From Planctomycetia bacterium (GTDB taxonomy: Bacteria > Planctomycetota > Phycisphaerae > Phycisphaerales > SM1A02), in the NCBI GenBank assembly GCA_005787685.1, contig SYAC01000029.1, positions 1 through 64,000 on the forward strand: 64,000 bases of DNA, given 5' to 3'. Of this stretch, positions 17,040 to 26,751 are shown one piece after another. The translations under genes and the position numbers were made by a program. Numbering within the stretch: position 1 is the first letter of the stretch; each line of letters begins with the position of its first letter. The notes under the pieces are model-generated. The model saw only the letters and a list, made by a program, of their open reading frames with translations, was not told the DNA's origin and ran no database searches.

Positions 17040-19859
17040 ATGAAAACAACAAATACCATCAATCTTGCGGGCGGAACACTCACACTAGCCATGTCTATTG
17101 CCGTAGCGTCTGTTGCACAGCACGCCTGGGCGGATGACATGACGCAAAGCGTGCCAGCCGAGGAGGTTCAAGACGCAAATGGCGCCGATGTGGTCGCATT
17201 GCAAGCCATCTTTATGGATGTGCAAGGCAAAGTTCGTTGGAGAACAAGTGAATCCTCGCCTTGGACAGAAGCGAAAGTGAACGATCTGCTTGACGCGGGC
17301 GCTGAAATTAGGACCGGGTTGAAGAGTCGCTCTACTTTGCGTGTTGGAAAGAATGCAACCATTTTGGTGGATGCTGGAACTACATTCCAATTGCCAGAAA
17401 TGGTGCAGGATGGCCAAACTCTGCGCACTTTGGCAACGGTCAAAAGTGGGCGCGCGGATTTTAAAGTTGACCATGTGGGTTTCTCCAATGATTTCAACGT
17501 GGTCACACCACAAACCACTCTGGCAGTTCGTGGAACAGGTTTTGCGCTGGCCTCCGGTCCTCTCAAAGGCGTTGATGTTGCGGGAGCCAACACCAACACA
17601 ATCAATGCGATCGAGGTGAAATACATCGCCGCAAACATGTCGTACTTCGTTTCTGGTCAAGGTAAAACATCTTCCGAAGTTGGCAAGCAAGACCCCGTGC
17701 AGAATGCCTGGGTAAGCACCATTGGTCCGCCCCCCATTGTAGGAACCCTGGTGAGCCAGTCCGATGTTCAGCAGCAAGTTGCCCAAGGCATAGCGGGCGC
17801 AAATCCAAGCTCAAATATCCAGCAAATTCAGCAGACTCAAGCGGGTGAGGCCAATCAAAATGCAATTGATACGGCGCTTGTGTTGGCCTCTGATACGGGT
17901 GGTGACACAGGCGACAGCGGGGGCGGTTATTCGCTGTTTCAGGCCGATGCGGAGTCAAACAATCTTGGCATTTCATTATTAAATGCCGACGCGCAAAGCA
18001 ACAGACGTCAAAGCGACCGTGATTTGCAGAGTTTCAACCAAAATTTTGCGGCGTATGAAAGTGGTCAATGGACGGAGTCATTGCTGGCGTTGAACACCTT
18101 GTGGAATGGATCAAGCATTATTGTGCAAGATGGCGGCTACAACTATGGGTTCACTTCAAGGAGTGGCGTACGGGCATTGTTGGAGAATATAAAATATCAA
18201 ACTCTCCAGGGTCTTGCGGAATCGGATAACAAATTGAACTCGATCAGCTTTGATGCCGGCGCCTATTTTAATGCAGATAACTCTAGTGCCGTCATTTCAG
18301 AGTTGGCTTTCCAAGACGGAGCAAAGTTGAACGGCGCGACAAATAGTCTTTTGTCGCTCAGCCAAAGCGCGCTGGACAATCGAAATATTGCCGAAAATCT
18401 CAATGCGTCCGTGCAGACGGCATTTGGGCTTGTGAATGTTTCCCACAACAATCTCATCAACGCTCAAATCGCCCTGAATGGGTTGCAAACTGGAAGTGAT
18501 TTATCCGTTGGCTACACCAACTTGTTCAGAAGTGAGTTTGCCAAGATGACCAGGTTTCTTAGCAACTTGGAAAGTTTAATCGGTACTTCCACAAGCGCCC
18601 TATCGCAACAGGCCTACGCCAAGCTGGCTGGCGTGGTGGCTTCCGCGTCCATCAATGTTGCGCAGGGTTTAGTCGCGGCGCAAATCGCTCGTGACAATTT
18701 CAACAATGCAAGCAACCGTGGCACTCGGGCATTGTTCCAAGCCGAAGAGCAAAAGTATTTGGAGGCGGTGCGCATTCGTTTGGACTCGATCGCCTATCTC
18801 ACCAAGGCAAGAACAAATCCGGATGGTTCGCCCGCGCCCGATGGTGCCGATGGCATACGGGAATTGACCGCGCAGATTATCGATAATTTCAATCAAGCCA
18901 ACAGCCAATTTGCTTATGACAGTTTCAGTGATTACGCCAGGCCACATGTGAACGAAGCTGGAATTGCCAAGGATACAATTGTGGCATTGGCAGGTGTGTC
19001 AACGGACAATTCTGCTTTGGCCATGGCAGAACTTGAGGATGGCAGTGCCAATAAAGCTGCTATTGATGATCAGTTGGCAATCATGACAAACGCAGTGGAC
19101 ACCATGCGAAATCGATTTGGCAACGCGGATGCTCAAGGCCAATTTCAAGATGCGACACTCATGGCCTTGAGTTCGCAGAGCGATTTAGATTTTATCAGTT
19201 CGAATTTATTCAAGAGCAACTTCGACCAATTGTTCGCTAATGGCGCAAGGCAAAATAGTTTGGATAGTGATTTAAATGGATTGCAAGGCTTAAACGACCT
19301 GTATTCGGGAGCTACTTCAGTTCAAGCAAGAGCCGATCAAGTCTTTGGTGAGATTCACAGCGCACATAACAGCGCTATTGCCGCCAATGGTGAGATTAAT
19401 GGTTTGACTCAAACATACAACTCGCGTTTATCTGAAGCAAATTCAAATGCGTCCGCGTCAAATACGACATTTCAGGAGCAATTTGCCAACAGCCAAGCCA
19501 CCGCGGATAAATATCTTCAAGATTTTACAACAATTGTGGGAGCGAACACCACAGCCGCCGCCACACAAGCCTTGCAGGCTGTGACTGCTTTGGTGGGGGA
19601 GCATAATGCCTATGTGACCCAAGCCCAGGTTGCCGTCAACACGGCTTTGGCAGCGGCCGGTACAGCGAGTACGCGTGGTCAACAGGTTTACATGGGCGCT
19701 GTGGCGGCGCGAATGAGTGAGGCTGCGATCATTCAGGCCAATGCGATTCAAGCCAGGTTGAATGTCATTACCAACGGCAGCGCAATACAAGATAATTACG
19801 CTCAAGCCCAAGCAGATTACAACTCACTGGGGAACTCTGACAATGGAGATGACATTTGA
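17040..19859 (+). CDS. Very large FecR-domain exported protein
   Basis: This 939-residue protein (from the ATG at 17040) has a signal peptide (TLTLAMSIAVASVAQHAWA). A FecR domain follows at about residues 50-175: VRWRTSESSPWTEA, LRVGKNATILVDAGTTFQL, and TPQTTLAVRGTGFAL. A Gly/Ser/Asp linker follows. The remaining 650 residues are Ala/Asn/Gln/Ser-rich and predicted mainly helical, without Cys or recognisable catalytic motifs. A GTG at 17031 is a good alternative start because GAGGA (17022-17026) lies 4 nt before it. FecR domains usually relay periplasmic signals. Here the next gene is a CHASE2 cyclase, so the FecR protein may be its periplasmic input. Base composition resembles its neighbours. 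Confidence 0.8.
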   Translation: MKTTNTINLAGGTLTLAMSIAVASVAQHAWADDMTQSVPAEEVQDANGADVVALQAIFMDVQGKVRWRTSESSPWTEAKVNDLLDAGAEIRTGLKSRSTLRVGKNATILVDAGTTFQLPEMVQDGQTLRTLATVKSGRADFKVDHVGFSNDFNVVTPQTTLAVRGTGFALASGPLKGVDVAGANTNTINAIEVKYIAANMSYFVSGQGKTSSEVGKQDPVQNAWVSTIGPPPIVGTLVSQSDVQQQVAQGIAGANPSSNIQQIQQTQAGEANQNAIDTALVLASDTGGDTGDSGGGYSLFQADAESNNLGISLLNADAQSNRRQSDRDLQSFNQNFAAYESGQWTESLLALNTLWNGSSIIVQDGGYNYGFTSRSGVRALLENIKYQTLQGLAESDNKLNSISFDAGAYFNADNSSAVISELAFQDGAKLNGATNSLLSLSQSALDNRNIAENLNASVQTAFGLVNVSHNNLINAQIALNGLQTGSDLSVGYTNLFRSEFAKMTRFLSNLESLIGTSTSALSQQAYAKLAGVVASASINVAQGLVAAQIARDNFNNASNRGTRALFQAEEQKYLEAVRIRLDSIAYLTKARTNPDGSPAPDGADGIRELTAQIIDNFNQANSQFAYDSFSDYARPHVNEAGIAKDTIVALAGVSTDNSALAMAELEDGSANKAAIDDQLAIMTNAVDTMRNRFGNADAQGQFQDATLMALSSQSDLDFISSNLFKSNFDQLFANGARQNSLDSDLNGLQGLNDLYSGATSVQARADQVFGEIHSAHNSAIAANGEINGLTQTYNSRLSEANSNASASNTTFQEQFANSQATADKYLQDFTTIVGANTTAAATQALQAVTALVGEHNAYVTQAQVAVNTALAAAGTASTRGQQVYMGAVAARMSEAAIIQANAIQARLNVITNGSAIQDNYAQAQADYNSLGNSDNGDDI

Positions 19860-19948
19860 TACGGCGAGGATTGTGAACCAACAGCGACGCGTCTTTGCTT
19901 TTGAGTAACTCCGAGGGCTCTTTCAATGAAATGTTATAGACTCTCGTA

Positions 19949-22639
19949 GTGAAGAATATTCGCTCGATCGCGTTATGGGTTGGTGGCGCCGTTGTGGCGA
20001 TGGTGTTGGTATTGAATGCCATTGACATATTTCGGTGGCTTGAAGAGTGGACGCTTGATTTACGTTTCCGTTATGGAAGGTGGGAAATTGAGGATCCCGG
20101 CGAGCAAATCGCATTGGTGGCGATTGATGATGCCAGCCTAGACACGATTGGTCGTTGGCCGTGGAAGCGCGAGTTGTTGGCACAAGCCACGCGTGAAATA
20201 GCGCGCGCAGGCGCCAAGACCATCGCCTACGACATTTTATTTATGGAGCCCGAGGAAGGTACAACTGGTAATGCCAATGGGGACGCTGATTTAGCGGCCG
20301 CCATGGAGCAGTCGCAGTGCGTTGTGGCGCTTTCCGTGCGCGAGGAAAAAGTGTTAGACCCAGTTTGGGAAACACCCTTGGGACAGGAGCAACTGTACGC
20401 ATTCACAACCGCGGTCGCCGCGGGCATACATAGGGATATTAAAGTAATTATCGCCGAGGCGGGGTTGGTTGATCCCTTTAAGTCAAGAGTTCTGGAGCGG
20501 CCATTGGCGCTGAAAGGTTTGGCGGCTTGGCTCACGCTTGAGCGCTTGCGATTACAGGGCAAGTTGCCCAGTACGCTGGATGAGTTTGTGGCTGTGATGC
20601 TTGGTGGCGCAACCAAGGCCGAGTATGTGGGTGAATTTGGAGAAAGAAAAATCCTGGAGCGGGTGTGGTTGCGTGGGGAAAGTTGGAGAGCCATTGAAAA
20701 TAAATTTTTGGTCGACGCCCTATCCAAGGGAACTCCGCAAGATCTGCCGCCCATTCCTCTCATCGCCAAAGTTGCCAAGGCCGCCGGGGTGGTGAACGCG
20801 GAACCCGACAAATTTGACGGTAAATTACGCAGAATTCCACCTTACTTTCCAACTGATTATGGTCTGGCACCGCAATTTGGTTTGGCGGCGGCCCTGGCGT
20901 TCCAAGGTCAAAGCGTTGCCGCCACGCAGTTGAATCAGGATGGTTTGATGAGTGGCGACAAGGTTATTTCCATACGCGATGGCAAGGTGTTGGTGAATTG
21001 GCCAACACAACTTCTCACGGGCTACGGGACTCAAGCAGGCCGCAATGCCACGGTGAGCATTGGGCGCTTGATTGAGCAAGCGCGCGCGCGCGCAACCCTT
21101 GCCAGGCAAGAGGCACGCTTGCGAGAATTGGGAATTGAAATCGCAACTGGGGTGCTTGGAAAAACTCCCCAATGGTTTGAAGGCGCCTACAAAGATGGGC
21201 GCTTGAAAAGTGAAATTTTGGATATTTGGAAAAATGATTATGAGGAACATTCCAAAGATTTGGATATGGAGCCGCAACTTAAAAAAGCCGTGGATGGATT
21301 GCGTGAATGGGTCATTGCCCAGAAGGTATTTGAGGAGGATCGCACCAAAGTCGAGGAGGGCGATGGTGAACTGCGCCAGAGGCTTGGTGGAAAATTGGTA
21401 TTTGTGGGGTTCACCGCCACGGGCGTGATGGCCGACATGATCAACACCATCTTTGGTCCGCGCACGCCCGGAGTATTTGGGCACATTGCGATGGCTGATA
21501 TGGTGCTGAATCAACGGGTGCTGCACTACGCCCCGCAGTGGCTTTGTCCCTTGGCCATTCTTGTTCTTGGTCTTTCATCCACCTTGGCGGCATCGCGATT
21601 TGGCGCGGGAATAGGCGCGTTCGTGGTGTTTTTTGTTGCGGCACTCTATGTTGGATTGTTTGGAGTTGTTGGCTTTGATTGGGGTGAATTGATTTGCCCA
21701 ATGGCCGCGCCGGTCACGAGCGGGTTTGGCGCGTGGATTGTGACCACCGTGGCGGTGGCGGTGATTACGCAGCGCGAAAAGCAGCGCGTCACACGGCAGT
21801 TTCGCGCCCGCGTGTCGCCACAGTTGGTTGAGATGCTGTCCAAAAATCCCAACGCGCTCTCCATGGGTGGCGTCGAGCGCGAGGCAACTATTTTATTTGG
21901 CGACTTGGCGGGCTTCACAAGCATCAGCGAAGTGCTAGGCGGACCCGCCGTGGTGAGCACCTTAAATTTATACATGGGAGCCATGACGAAGGAACTCACC
22001 GATCGCCGTGCCTATGTCAATAAATTTTTAGGCGACGGAATTCTTGCTTTCTGGAGCGCCTTCGGCCAGGAACCAGAACAGGGACGCCTAGCCGTGGAGG
22101 CCGCTTTGGCGTGCCAAAAAGTTGTGAATGAAATTGGAACAAGACCGGATCGGCAAGGCTTGCCACTGGTGTCGCTGCGACTTGGAATGGCAACGGGCAA
22201 GGTGGTCATTGGTGATTGTGGCGCGCCACCAGACCTGAATGATTACACCATGATCGGCGACGCTGGAAATTTGGCGGCGCGTTTGGAGAGCGCGAACAAA
22301 CAATTTGGTACCGTGATTTTAATTGACGGCCGTACCGCGGAGTTGGCAAAGGCGAGCGGTTTAGCATTGCTCTCGTTGGGTCGCGTGGTGGTGGTGGGGC
22401 AAACTATTCCAATTGATCTGTATGAAGTGTGCATGGAGAATGACCCTGCGGCGCGCATTGCCACCACGGAATCAATGGTGCGCTTATTCACCGCCTGCAA
22501 ATTTCAGGAGTGCCGCGCAAGTTTGGCCGACATGGTGAGGACATTGCCGGGATCTGAAAAACTTGTTCACGCCTTCATGGACGCCTTGGATAATCCAGAT
22601 GACCTGCGTGATGGCGTGTTGCGCTTGCGCGCCAAATAA
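19949..22639 (+). CDS. CHASE2-domain membrane adenylate/guanylate cyclase
   Basis: This 896-residue protein starts with one membrane segment (about 5-27), then a long extracytoplasmic CHASE2 sensor (about 30-500) with IALVAIDDASLDTIGRWPW and KTIAYDILFMEPEE. Three membrane segments follow (about 530-610) and a class III cyclase domain (about 640-800). The cyclase has metal-binding Asp residues in LFGDLAGFTSIS (Asp near 652) and NKFLGDGILAFW, plus the ribose/transition-state segment NDYTMIGDAGNLAARLE with Asn and Arg. It is therefore probably active and makes cAMP (cGMP is possible). The GTG start sits 8 nt after TATAGA, compatible with a leaderless mRNA. It lies directly after the FecR gene. 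Confidence 0.88.
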   Translation: MKNIRSIALWVGGAVVAMVLVLNAIDIFRWLEEWTLDLRFRYGRWEIEDPGEQIALVAIDDASLDTIGRWPWKRELLAQATREIARAGAKTIAYDILFMEPEEGTTGNANGDADLAAAMEQSQCVVALSVREEKVLDPVWETPLGQEQLYAFTTAVAAGIHRDIKVIIAEAGLVDPFKSRVLERPLALKGLAAWLTLERLRLQGKLPSTLDEFVAVMLGGATKAEYVGEFGERKILERVWLRGESWRAIENKFLVDALSKGTPQDLPPIPLIAKVAKAAGVVNAEPDKFDGKLRRIPPYFPTDYGLAPQFGLAAALAFQGQSVAATQLNQDGLMSGDKVISIRDGKVLVNWPTQLLTGYGTQAGRNATVSIGRLIEQARARATLARQEARLRELGIEIATGVLGKTPQWFEGAYKDGRLKSEILDIWKNDYEEHSKDLDMEPQLKKAVDGLREWVIAQKVFEEDRTKVEEGDGELRQRLGGKLVFVGFTATGVMADMINTIFGPRTPGVFGHIAMADMVLNQRVLHYAPQWLCPLAILVLGLSSTLAASRFGAGIGAFVVFFVAALYVGLFGVVGFDWGELICPMAAPVTSGFGAWIVTTVAVAVITQREKQRVTRQFRARVSPQLVEMLSKNPNALSMGGVEREATILFGDLAGFTSISEVLGGPAVVSTLNLYMGAMTKELTDRRAYVNKFLGDGILAFWSAFGQEPEQGRLAVEAALACQKVVNEIGTRPDRQGLPLVSLRLGMATGKVVIGDCGAPPDLNDYTMIGDAGNLAARLESANKQFGTVILIDGRTAELAKASGLALLSLGRVVVVGQTIPIDLYEVCMENDPAARIATTESMVRLFTACKFQECRASLADMVRTLPGSEKLVHAFMDALDNPDDLRDGVLRLRAK

Positions 22640-22653
22640 TTTTTATTGGAGTT

Positions 22654-23985
22654 TTATTTTAGAAGGCGCTTCAAAATAATCGCCGTGCGATCATCGGCGG
22701 CGGGAGCCGCTGCCGTCCAATCCATCAATGAATCATTGATGGCGCGTAAAATAAATTCCGCGCTTTCATCGCGGTGCTTGCGTACCAAATCCATAACGGG
22801 TTGCTCTTGATATTGCTGGCCATTGGTTCCCTCGGATTCGTAATAGCCGTCGGTCAAGGCGATTAAAATATCACCGGTATGCATGGTGATCACGGTGGAG
22901 TCGCCGCTTTCTTCGTCGATCATCACGCCAAGCGGAGCGTTGTCGGTGGGCAGGATTACAAAATCATTGTCGCGTCTTCGATAATGGATGATTGGTCCTT
23001 GTCCTGCCGCGTAATTTTCAACCACGCCGTTGTGAAGTGAAACGCGCGCGTACCACGCCGTGACAAAGCGCCCCATGGGCAAATCTTGGCAGAGTTGGCG
23101 ATTGGCCTCTTGGGCAATGCTGCGCACATCTTGCTTGAAGCGCAGACCAATGCGTAACATTCCCCGCACTTGCATGGCGGAAAGCGCGGAACCAATGCCG
23201 TGCCCGGTGGCGTCCGCCACCAACAAAACCAGTTCGTCAATGTCGTGGTCCGGCTCCACAATGGTGTTGTTGAGCAGAGGAATGACATCAAAGGCGTCAC
23301 CACCACATTGCTCCGCGGGAATTCCGGAAGCCGCGACTTGCCAGTTGTTCATGGGCGGCAAGGCCCGGGGAAATGAACTTTGCTGAATGGAGCGCGCGGC
23401 CATCAGGTCGCGCTCCATGCGTTCACGCTCCATTCGATCCTCCATGAGTCGACCGCGGCGAATGGCGACCGCTGCTTGCGCTGAAAGTCCAAGCGCAATC
23501 TCCTGATCTTGATCGTTAAATGGACCATTGGAACTGTTGAGCACTTGCGCAACCCCAACTAATCCTCCTTCATGGTCTATCAGTGGAATGGCCAGCATGT
23601 TGCGCGTTCGAAAGCCAGTGGAATGATCAACGGATTGGTTGAATCGCGGGTCGGCATATGCGTCTGGAATGTGGATCAATTTCTTGGATTGCGCCGCGGC
23701 GCCGGCAATGCCGCGGTCGGCGGGAATGCGGATGACATTCGATCCGGTATTGGAAATGCCATGCGCGACTTGCGTGAAAAGTTGATTGGCATCTGCGTCA
23801 AATTCAAAAACGGTGGCGCGTTCAGCGTTGAGCAAATCCCGCAGCGCGTCAATGACGGTTGAAAGCACCACAGACAGTTCACTGGACTCGGATAAGCGTC
23901 GTGAAACCATGAGCAATTTGGTTATGACTTGCGATGGAATATTTTTCAGTTCCTGCTGTTCAATTGGGTCGATTGGCGTGGACAT
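22654..23985 (-). CDS. GAF-SpoIIE (PP2C-type) serine/threonine phosphatase
   Basis: This 443-residue protein has an N-terminal GAF domain (about 25-185: LLNAERATVFEFDADANQLF, IPADRGIAGAAAQSKK, TRNMLAIPLIDHEGGLVGVA). A short coiled linker and an RsbU/SpoIIE-type PP2C domain (about 215-440) follow. The phosphatase core shows CGGDAFDVIPL, LLVADATGHGIGSALSAMQV and ILIALTDGYYESEG, all carrying the metal-binding Asp residues. Proteins like this dephosphorylate anti-anti-sigma factors or other regulators in response to a small ligand or redox signal. No anti-sigma kinase or STAS partner lies nearby. It converges on the CHASE2 cyclase with only 14 bp between stops. Confidence 0.88.
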   Translation of the reverse strand: MSTPIDPIEQQELKNIPSQVITKLLMVSRRLSESSELSVVLSTVIDALRDLLNAERATVFEFDADANQLFTQVAHGISNTGSNVIRIPADRGIAGAAAQSKKLIHIPDAYADPRFNQSVDHSTGFRTRNMLAIPLIDHEGGLVGVAQVLNSSNGPFNDQDQEIALGLSAQAAVAIRRGRLMEDRMERERMERDLMAARSIQQSSFPRALPPMNNWQVAASGIPAEQCGGDAFDVIPLLNNTIVEPDHDIDELVLLVADATGHGIGSALSAMQVRGMLRIGLRFKQDVRSIAQEANRQLCQDLPMGRFVTAWYARVSLHNGVVENYAAGQGPIIHYRRRDNDFVILPTDNAPLGVMIDEESGDSTVITMHTGDILIALTDGYYESEGTNGQQYQEQPVMDLVRKHRDESAEFILRAINDSLMDWTAAAPAADDRTAIILKRLLK

Positions 23986-24038
23986 TCTTTTTCACATGTT
24001 GGTGTGCGATAATTTCAGTATGAGCGGGGACTGATTCG

Positions 24039-24058
24039 ACATTCATAAACATGAATGT
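24039..24058. other. Inverted repeat between enolase and the phosphatase start
   Basis: ACATTCAT (24039-24046) and ATGAATGT (24051-24058) form an 8-bp stem with a 4-nt loop in the 113-bp gap downstream of enolase and upstream of the phosphatase (both minus strand). No T-run follows on either strand, so a classical terminator is unlikely. An operator for the phosphatase is possible. Confidence 0.3.
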
Positions 24059-24098
24059 GTTTGGGGAAGTGGGGCAGGAGTTTCATATGGATAATGGA

Positions 24099-25403
24099 TC
24101 ACATTGTGTGAAGTGAGCGTCCTGCAAAGCGCGCGTGCGCGCCAAGTTCCTCGGCGATACGCAGCAATCGATTGTATTTGGCGGTGCGATCGCTGCGGCA
24201 AGGCGCACCGGTTTTAATTTGGCCGCAATTGGTGGCGACCGCCAAATCGGCAATGGTGTGGTCCTCTGTTTCGCCGGAGCGATGGCTGAGAATGACATTG
24301 AAAGAGGACTTTTGCGCCATGGCCACGGCCTCCAGTGTCTCCGTGAGCGTGCCAATTTGGTTCACTTTGACCAGGATCGCGTTGGCGCAGCGCTCGTGAA
24401 TGCCGCGCGCTAAAAACTTGGGATTGGTGACGAACAAATCGTCACCCACAAGTTGCGTTGTCTTTCCCAAGCGCGTGGTCAGAGATTGCCAGCCGCTCCA
24501 GTCATCCTCGCCAAGACCGTCCTCGATGGATCGAATGGGCCAACGCTTGCGCCAATCGCTCCATAGGTCGATCATCTCCTGACTGCTGGCGATGTGGTTG
24601 GAATTGCTCTTGAAAAACTTGTAGCCGGTTTTATTTTCTTTCTTCGCCTCGTTCACCAGCTCGCTGGTGGCAGGATCAAGACAAATCATGATGTGGCTGT
24701 CTAGTTTGTAACCGGATCGTTCAACCGCCGTGGCGATCAGGTCGCACGCGTCCTCATTGCGCTTGAGATTTGGCGCGAAGCCGCCCTCATCTCCAACCGC
24801 CGTTGAAAGATGCTTCTCATGCAGCACATCTTTAAGCGTGTGGTAAATCTCCACGCCCGCGCGCAGGGCTTCTTGGAAGCTGTCAAAGCCCACAGGCTGG
24901 ATCATGAATTCTTGAAAATCCACAGTGTTGTCCGCGTGTTTTCCGCCATTGAGAATGTTCAGCATGGGCGCGGGCAAGGTGTTGGCCCCATCGCCCCCAA
25001 GATATTTGTAGAGCGGTTGATGGGAATGCGCCGCCGCGGCGTGGGCATTCGCAAGACTGACTGCAAGCATGGCGTTGGCGCCCAAGGCGGCTTTGTTGGG
25101 CGTGCCGTCCAGATCAATCATGAGACGATCAATGGTGGATTGATCAAGTGCGTTCAGTCCCTTGAGTGCGGCCGCGATTTTTGTATTGACATGATCCACG
25201 GCCTTGGTCACGCCTTTGCCCCGGTATTTTTTCTTGTCGCCGTCACGAAGTTCAACCGCCTCATTTTCGCCAGTGCTGGCGCCGGAAGGGACTGCGGCGT
25301 TGCCTTGAGTTCCATCGGCAAGGGTGAGTTGACATTCCACGGTGGGGAAACCCCGCGAGTCCAGAATTTGGCGGGCGTGAATATGTTGAATGGCTGACTT
25401 CAT
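24099..25403 (-). CDS. eno: Enolase
   Basis: This 434-residue protein is enolase over its full length: [52 protein letters not shown], the metal and catalytic region KNKTGYKF to [21 protein letters not shown], and the signature [20 protein letters not shown]. It interconverts 2-phosphoglycerate and phosphoenolpyruvate, and is cytoplasmic. Length matches the family. It is preceded on the minus strand by a 2-hydroxyacid dehydrogenase gene 135 bp upstream. Nothing in the sequence indicates special regulation. Confidence 0.97.
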   Translation of the reverse strand: MKSAIQHIHARQILDSRGFPTVECQLTLADGTQGNAAVPSGASTGENEAVELRDGDKKKYRGKGVTKAVDHVNTKIAAALKGLNALDQSTIDRLMIDLDGTPNKAALGANAMLAVSLANAHAAAAHSHQPLYKYLGGDGANTLPAPMLNILNGGKHADNTVDFQEFMIQPVGFDSFQEALRAGVEIYHTLKDVLHEKHLSTAVGDEGGFAPNLKRNEDACDLIATAVERSGYKLDSHIMICLDPATSELVNEAKKENKTGYKFFKSNSNHIASSQEMIDLWSDWRKRWPIRSIEDGLGEDDWSGWQSLTTRLGKTTQLVGDDLFVTNPKFLARGIHERCANAILVKVNQIGTLTETLEAVAMAQKSSFNVILSHRSGETEDHTIADLAVATNCGQIKTGAPCRSDRTAKYNRLLRIAEELGAHARFAGRSLHTM

Positions 25404-25538
25404 GGTGTTTTCTAGGTTGGTGCGGTCATTTGCAGGGCAAGACTGCGGGAGGCAACATCATAGGGAGCGACCTATTTGCATTGCGCAGTTGGACAAATGG
25501 GCATTATAAGTTGTTCCTCCAATACGCGTGCGCGCCAA

Positions 25539-26477
25539 TCAAACTTGAAATTGCGCGGGGCGTCCTTGCAACACGGCAACAAGATCGCGCACCACCCAAC
25601 TCATGTTGCGCACGGCGGTTTCGCTGCGGCTGGCCAAATGCGGCGCAAGATGCGCGTTGGATATGCCAAGCATGGGGCAATCTGATTGAAATGGCTCTGA
25701 TTCATGCACGTCCAGCAGTGCTTGTGCCGCGGTGTTGATGCTTAAAAATTTTGCCAAAGCGTGGTGATCAATCACTCGTCCACGGCTGGTGTTAATGAGT
25801 GTCACGTCCGGTTTCATGGCCTGGATCACATTCGCATTGACCCAATGAAAGTTGCTGTCGCGGCCATCAACATGAATGGAAAGAATGTCGGCTTGCTTGA
25901 ATAATTCTGGCGCCGAAACCGAAGCGGCGCCGTGACGCGCGCGCGGCTCAATGTCCAACAGGTCATGAAACAGAACTTGGCAACCGATCGCGTTCAGCGC
26001 CAGCGCCAATCTTTTGCCAATTCGCCCCATGCCAAGAATGCCGAATGTCATTTCACTGAGTTGACGCTTGGCGGTCAATTCCTCACGCAGGCTCTCCCAC
26101 TGTGGCGCGTCCATTGGCGAGGAAATAAATACACGCGGACGGATGGCGTCAAAAACAAGCGCGAGAACATATTCAACCACGGCCTGTGTGTTGGCGTCCG
26201 GCGTATGCACCACATGGACGCCGCGCGCCTTGCATGCCCCAAGATCAATGTGGTCAACGCCCACGCCCGCGCGTGCGATCACTTTCAGTTGTGGCAGTTG
26301 TGACAAAAGTTGTTCATCAACGCGCGTGGCGGTTCGAATGGCAAGTCCTTGGGCGCGTGGCGCGGCGGCGATAAATTGAGCCTGTCCAGGAGCCGCTTGA
26401 ACCACCTCGCATTCATTGGCCAGCCATTGCGTGGGCTGGTTGGCGAACGGTTCGGTGACAATGACAAGGGGTTTCAT
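25539..26477 (-). CDS. D-2-hydroxyacid dehydrogenase (phosphoglycerate dehydrogenase-like)
   Basis: This 312-residue protein has the two-domain fold of NAD-dependent D-2-hydroxyacid dehydrogenases. The early segment VIARAGVGVDHIDL is followed by the dinucleotide motif GILGMGRIGKRLALALN. INTSRGRVIDHHALAKFL, LLDVHESEPF (catalytic Glu region) and the catalytic His in AHLAPHLASRSE complete it. The absence of the C-terminal ACT domain of long SerA proteins makes phosphoglycerate dehydrogenase possible but not certain. Glyoxylate/hydroxypyruvate reductase is an alternative. It is next to enolase, consistent with a 3-carbon acid substrate. Confidence 0.85.
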   Translation of the reverse strand: MKPLVIVTEPFANQPTQWLANECEVVQAAPGQAQFIAAAPRAQGLAIRTATRVDEQLLSQLPQLKVIARAGVGVDHIDLGACKARGVHVVHTPDANTQAVVEYVLALVFDAIRPRVFISSPMDAPQWESLREELTAKRQLSEMTFGILGMGRIGKRLALALNAIGCQVLFHDLLDIEPRARHGAASVSAPELFKQADILSIHVDGRDSNFHWVNANVIQAMKPDVTLINTSRGRVIDHHALAKFLSINTAAQALLDVHESEPFQSDCPMLGISNAHLAPHLASRSETAVRNMSWVVRDLVAVLQGRPAQFQV

Positions 26478-26751
26478 GTGTTAAATGTAGTCACGGAAAA
26501 TAATTTGCGCCTGTTGACCACAAATGAGTTGTGCATTTTTTCAGAATGGCGAGGTTGCAGCATTCGCCAGGCATGTTCTGAATTGTACGCGGCTGAAAGT
26601 GACCCCAGGAAAAAATAGTACGACAGATGAACAAGCACGGTGTTGTCGTGTTTGCCGTGACCTGTCTGGAGCCAGCATGCTGCCAGCGCTTGGACCGTTG
26701 ACAATATCGAAATCACCCTTAGTTCAGCACGATTGGACATACACTGAGCGC

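Noticed and set aside
21080-21100. CG dinucleotide run inside the CHASE2 gene.
   Set aside because: Encodes Ala/Arg in frame (QARARATLAR); no sign of frameshift, so treated as ordinary coding sequence.
24039-24058. Hairpin downstream of enolase as a terminator.
   Set aside because: No T-run on either strand; kept only as an inverted repeat of unknown role.
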